Part shown: one piece after another, positions 6,767 through 8,991 of the stretch
How the letters are laid out: each line of letters starts with the position of its first letter
Position numbering within the stretch: the stretch's first letter is position 1
Assembly (NCBI GenBank): GCA_021839095.1
Contig: JAKCBU010000027.1
Coordinates: 1 to 8,991, forward strand
DNA length: 8,991 nt
From: Pseudomonadota bacterium
GTDB lineage: Bacteria > Pseudomonadota > Gammaproteobacteria > Acidithiobacillales > Acidithiobacillaceae
Direction: 5' to 3'
Notes under the pieces: model-generated
What the model saw: only the letters and a program-made list of their open reading frames with translations
Told to the model about the DNA's origin: nothing
Database searches by the model: none
Made by a program: the position numbers and the translations under genes

Positions 6767-6794
6767 GGGAGACGGGTGACCGTCTCCCTTTTTT
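6767..6794 (+). terminator. Strong intrinsic terminator after the FadL-type gene
   Basis: A perfect nine-base-pair stem, GGGAGACGG (6767-6775) and CCGTCTCCC (6780-6788), has a GTGA loop and is followed by six T residues. It lies 20 bases after the stop codon. Confidence 0.93.
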
Positions 6795-6861
6795 GTGGGC
6801 GCCTTGCATGGGGAGGAGTTTTTGGGGGAACATATAGCCGATCACATTACTAGGGATTATC

Positions 6862-7272
6862 ATGAAGTCGATACCGATTACGGATGTGAGCAGCCTGAAG
6901 AACGAGTTGAAAAAGTATAAGATGGGAAAGAAGCTGGAAATTCCCCGGTTTAATCAACTGGCACGGATGGCTTACATGGGGCGGCTGGTGATGACGCCGC
7001 TGGACCCGGAAGATCCATCCTGCAAGTCTTTTCTGGTGCATGTTCAGGCGCCGCAAGGACTGGCGGCGCATTTCATCGAACTGGACGAGGATCTGCAGGA
7101 GACCATTCTGATCCTCGACAGTGAGCAGTCCATGGCGATGGCGGGCATCATGCAGGCGGGCGTGGAAGAGCGGGTGCGCTGGTACCAGGCCCTCAATGCG
7201 CGCGACTTCTATTTTTCGGCTTTCTACCGTCCGCGAGAGGAGAGGGCGCAGGAAAAAATTCCGCAAGAGTGA
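6862..7272 (+). CDS. Conserved-looking small protein of unknown function
   Basis: I do not recognise this 136-residue protein. It has no signal peptide or membrane segment and should be cytoplasmic. The N-terminus is lysine-rich (LKNELKKYKMGKKLEIP, residues 12-28). Alternating hydrophobic strands follow (RLVMTPLD, SFLVHVQAP), then an acidic ELDEDLQETILILDSEQ (about 73-89) and a helical, methionine-rich MAMAGIMQAGVEERVRWYQAL (about 91-111). The C-terminal tail is charged and probably disordered. There is one cysteine, in DPSCKSF. AGGGA at 6852-6856 lies 5 bases before the ATG, supporting the start. It is the first gene after the FadL terminator, 34 bases ahead of a lipoate-ligase-like gene and on the same strand, so an operon is likely and a role linked to lipoate attachment is conceivable. 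Codon composition matches the neighbours, which argues that it is a real gene. Confidence 0.8.
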   Translation: MKSIPITDVSSLKNELKKYKMGKKLEIPRFNQLARMAYMGRLVMTPLDPEDPSCKSFLVHVQAPQGLAAHFIELDEDLQETILILDSEQSMAMAGIMQAGVEERVRWYQALNARDFYFSAFYRPREERAQEKIPQE

Positions 7273-7306
7273 TTGAGCGGGTGAATCGTGGCGACGGGGT
7301 GCGGTC

Positions 7307-8323
7307 TTGTCAAGGATGCAAATTCGCCTGATCCATCTGGGGATGCTCGCGCCGGAGGCCCTGCACCGTGCCTATGCGGGTCTGGCGGAGGCGCAGGGTG
7401 AGCAGGACGCGCCGATTTTGCTGCTGGCGCGATCGCGCGCGCATCTGAGTCTGGGGGCCACGCAGGGGCCGGCTGCGGAACTGGACCGGGTGGCTTGCGA
7501 ACGCTTGGGAATCCCGGTCGTGCTGCGGGGCTTGGGTGGCGGCCTGGTTTGGGTGGACCCGGGCCAGTTGAATTACTTCTTCATCTTCCCCGCCGCGGCG
7601 GGAATACGCCGCGCGCCGGATCTGTTTGTCCGGATTGCCCCCTGGGTAATCGCCATGCATGCGCATTTCGGTCTGACCGTAGAGGCACGGAATGGACATG
7701 ATTTCTGGTGCCAGGGGCGCAAAATCGGCGGCACCGGGGCCGCGACCATCGGGCATAGTCTGGTGCTCGGCGGCAGCTTCATCCTGGAGGCGCGGTGGAC
7801 CTCCTTTGTGGATTGCGTGGCGGCGCCTTCGGAAGGTTTCCGCGCATGGCTGGCGGAGGCGTTGCAGGAAGGTCTATGTAGCTGGTCGCAGCTATTGGGC
7901 AGAGCGGTGGAACCAGAAGCCGTGCTGGAGGCCTGTCCAGCGTTGCTGGCGGGAGCGGGTTGGGCACCGACTCTTCCAACGCGGCCCCGGGAGGTGGAGT
8001 CGCGGGCGATGGCGCAGGCCGATCTGGAGGAGGTGGATTGGGAGCAGCCGGTCCGTCGTCGGGTGCCCGCCGGCATCAAACTCAAGGCGGGCACCTTTTT
8101 GACGGAGCGGTGCTGGTCCGATGGCCACTGGCTACGGGTGTGGACGGAGAATGGCGCCTTTCGGCGTGTCGCTTGTTCGGTCTGGCCGGTGGAACAGGGG
8201 GAGCGCCTGGCGGGTCTGCGGCCCGACTCGGCTCGGCTGCATGAGCGATTGCGCGACATCGCCCGCAGCAAGGCTCCGCTTTGGAGCGAACGCCTGCGGG
8301 AGACAGCAGTCTGGACAGACTGA
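7307..8323 (+). CDS. Second lipoate-protein ligase / octanoyltransferase-like protein
   Basis: This protein of 338 residues (335 if it starts at the ATG at 7316) belongs to the biotin/lipoate ligase (LplA) fold family. The glycine-rich loop is RGLGGGLVWVDPGQLNY (74-90), and the lysine motif is CQGRKIGGTGAA (135-146) with K139 in the catalytic place. Both align by eye with the same motifs of the ligase at 1871-2944, as does HLSLGATQG (46-54) with LVGFHQSP there. The C-terminal third keeps a weak LplB-like pattern (IKLKAGTFLTERCWSDGHWLRV, about 257-278) but lacks the FSGDYF stretch. It may therefore be a transferase that needs no adenylation, for example a LipM-like octanoyltransferase, or a ligase with altered specificity. 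The start is uncertain: the TTG at 7307 has GGGGT about 7 bases upstream, whereas AAGG lies too close to the ATG at 7316. It is not one of the five genes of the standard lipoate cassette. Confidence 0.75.
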   Translation: MSRMQIRLIHLGMLAPEALHRAYAGLAEAQGEQDAPILLLARSRAHLSLGATQGPAAELDRVACERLGIPVVLRGLGGGLVWVDPGQLNYFFIFPAAAGIRRAPDLFVRIAPWVIAMHAHFGLTVEARNGHDFWCQGRKIGGTGAATIGHSLVLGGSFILEARWTSFVDCVAAPSEGFRAWLAEALQEGLCSWSQLLGRAVEPEAVLEACPALLAGAGWAPTLPTRPREVESRAMAQADLEEVDWEQPVRRRVPAGIKLKAGTFLTERCWSDGHWLRVWTENGAFRRVACSVWPVEQGERLAGLRPDSARLHERLRDIARSKAPLWSERLRETAVWTD

Positions 8324-8359
8324 ATCCGCTGGTGCTACCGCGGATGGAAATACCACATT

Positions 8360-8366
8360 GGAGGTG
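8360..8366 (+). promoter_or_regulatory. Strong ribosome-binding site for the receiver-like gene
   Basis: GGAGGTG ends 5 bases before the ATG at 8372, which fixes that start. It is the best Shine-Dalgarno of the three-gene group, so this small protein may be made in higher amounts than the ligase homologue. Confidence 0.75.
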
Positions 8367-8371
8367 GCCGG

Positions 8372-8749
8372 ATGCCGAGTATCAGTGATCGGATGCGTAA
8401 GCGTTTTATTCTCATGGCAAGCGATCCGGAATTGCGGTCGGCCGTCGTGGCGGCGACGCCTGAAGGCTGGGAGATGACGGAAAGCACGGACCTGGATGGT
8501 CTGGGGGATTGGCAAACCGTGCTGCTGCATCGTTTCATGCTGCTGAATCTGGAGGATCCGGAGATCGAGGATCCGATCGAAATCATTGATATCTTGCGGC
8601 GGGAATATCAATTGAACCTTGCGATATTTTGCCTGGGTGGAAGTCAGGAACAGCAGGACAGGGCCCGCTCAGTACGGGCGGATCGTTTCTTTGACCGGGC
8701 TACGGGCTTGCGGCGACTGCCGGATTTTTTTGCCCAGTTTGGCTGGTAA
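8372..8749 (+). CDS. Degenerate receiver-domain-like protein (pseudo-receiver)
   Basis: This 125-residue single-domain protein has the length and strand-helix rhythm of a response-regulator receiver. The first strand is RFILMASDPELRSAV (11-25), where a receiver would carry its acidic pair; only D18 is present. The third strand, HRFMLLNLED (53-62), has N59 where the phosphoacceptor aspartate is expected. The fourth strand, NLAIFCLGGSQ (82-92), and the following RADRFFDRATGLRRL (102-116) resemble the usual GA-D-Y-L-x-KP segment, but with R109 instead of the conserved lysine. There is no output domain. If the fold is right, the protein cannot be phosphorylated in the normal way and would act by binding a partner. 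It is the last gene of the group, 48 bases after the ligase homologue. I see the pattern by eye only; an unrelated alpha/beta domain is possible. Confidence 0.6.
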   Translation: MPSISDRMRKRFILMASDPELRSAVVAATPEGWEMTESTDLDGLGDWQTVLLHRFMLLNLEDPEIEDPIEIIDILRREYQLNLAIFCLGGSQEQQDRARSVRADRFFDRATGLRRLPDFFAQFGW

Positions 8750-8758
8750 GCAGGGAAG

Positions 8759-8806
8759 CGCCGCGCATCGACCGGAGGGCCGAGGGGCGTTACCCGTTGC
8801 GCGGCG
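8759..8806. terminator. Inverted repeat at the convergent junction, possible two-way terminator
   Basis: CGCCGCGCA at 8759-8767 and TGCGCGGCG at 8798-8806 are perfect complements separated by 30 bases. The repeat fills the gap between two converging genes. There is no T-run on either side, so classical Rho-independent activity is doubtful. Confidence 0.4.
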
Positions 8807-8991
8807 TTAACCGACTTTGGCGTGGGCCTCGGTATCCAGCAGCAGGTCGCGGCTTTCACTCTGGCCATCGGTGCTCACGGTCAGAGTGACGATACGGGTG
8901 CCCGCGTCCTTGAAGGTGACTTCGTAGGAGAAAATGCCGGGCAATTCGAGGTTGGCTTCTTTCAATGTCTTGCCTTCGCAGGTCACGCTGA
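8807..8991 (-). CDS. C-terminal fragment of an unrecognised beta-rich protein, cut by the window edge
   Basis: On the minus strand an open frame enters from the right edge and ends in TAA (complement of 8807-8809), giving 61 complete visible codons. The visible part reads as alternating strands, including SVTCEGKTL, FSYEVTF, TRIVTLTVSTDGQSES and RDLLLD, and ends in EAHAKVG. The pattern looks like an immunoglobulin-like or similar beta-sandwich tail, with no transmembrane segment. I cannot assign a family from this piece. It converges on the receiver-like gene and is therefore a separate transcription unit. Confidence 0.6.
   Translation of the reverse strand, partial: SVTCEGKTLKEANLELPGIFSYEVTFKDAGTRIVTLTVSTDGQSESRDLLLDTEAHAKVG

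Noticed and set aside
6804..6838. TTGCAT and TATAGC as a promoter for the three-gene group
   Set aside because: The spacing of 23 bases is too long for a normal sigma-70 promoter, so no promoter was called although one is expected after the terminator.
6141..6863. Minus-strand open frame of 240 codons opposite the 3' half of the FadL-type gene
   Set aside because: It crosses a strong plus-strand terminator, overlaps a clear outer-membrane protein gene and shows no domain pattern.
8324..8345. Inverted repeat ATCCGC / GCGGAT between the ligase homologue and the receiver-like gene
   Set aside because: Only six base pairs with a ten-base loop and no T-run; too weak to call a terminator or operator.
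1..8991. CRISPR array, tRNA, insertion sequence or prophage signals
   Set aside because: No regularly spaced repeats, cloverleaf sequences, transposase motifs or phage genes were seen on either strand.

Overview
The window looks like part of the genome of a chemolithotrophic, sulfur-oxidising Gram-negative bacterium, most likely an Acidithiobacillus or close relative. The reasons are a GcvH-like lipoate-binding protein beside a dedicated set of lipoate-assembly genes, the arrangement known from sulfur-oxidising heterodisulfide-reductase-like (sHdr) loci, and a FadL-type outer-membrane protein, which implies a Gram-negative envelope. The genus is an inference. No hdr gene lies inside the window; if the locus is typical, the hdr genes should lie upstream of base 1.

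Layout of the left part (1-5229). The 3' end of an upstream gene, with a tail like DsrE-family sulfurtransferases, ends at 121. It is followed by lbpA (lipoate-binding protein), lipS1 (radical SAM), a fused two-domain lipoate-protein ligase sLpl(AB), lipT (FAD-binding oxidoreductase of the geranylgeranyl-reductase type) and lipS2 (radical SAM). All are on the plus strand and tightly spaced. The ligase and lipT overlap by ATGA, and lipT and lipS2 are 24 bases apart. A strong hairpin lies between lbpA and lipS1, and a clear intrinsic terminator follows lipS2. Together the genes encode a lipoate carrier protein plus its own lipoylation machinery: the ligase attaches the acyl or lipoyl group, LipS1 and LipS2 insert the sulfurs, and LipT is the probable redox partner.

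Middle part (5230-6794). An AT-rich, repeat-bearing regulatory region leads into a single gene for a FadL/OmpP1-family outer-membrane barrel with a signal peptide, closed by a strong terminator. It is a separate transcription unit set into the locus.

Right part (6795-8991). A small unrecognised protein, a second and divergent lipoate-ligase-like protein, and a short protein resembling a receiver domain that has lost its phosphorylation residues form a probable three-gene operon. A convergent minus-strand gene runs off the right edge; only its last 61 codons, a beta-rich tail, are visible. The three-gene group is the least understood part of the window. A second ligase homologue next to a complete lipoylation cassette, flanked by two small proteins of unknown role, suggests an accessory or regulatory layer for lipoate attachment. 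No tRNA, rRNA, CRISPR array, insertion sequence or prophage gene was seen.
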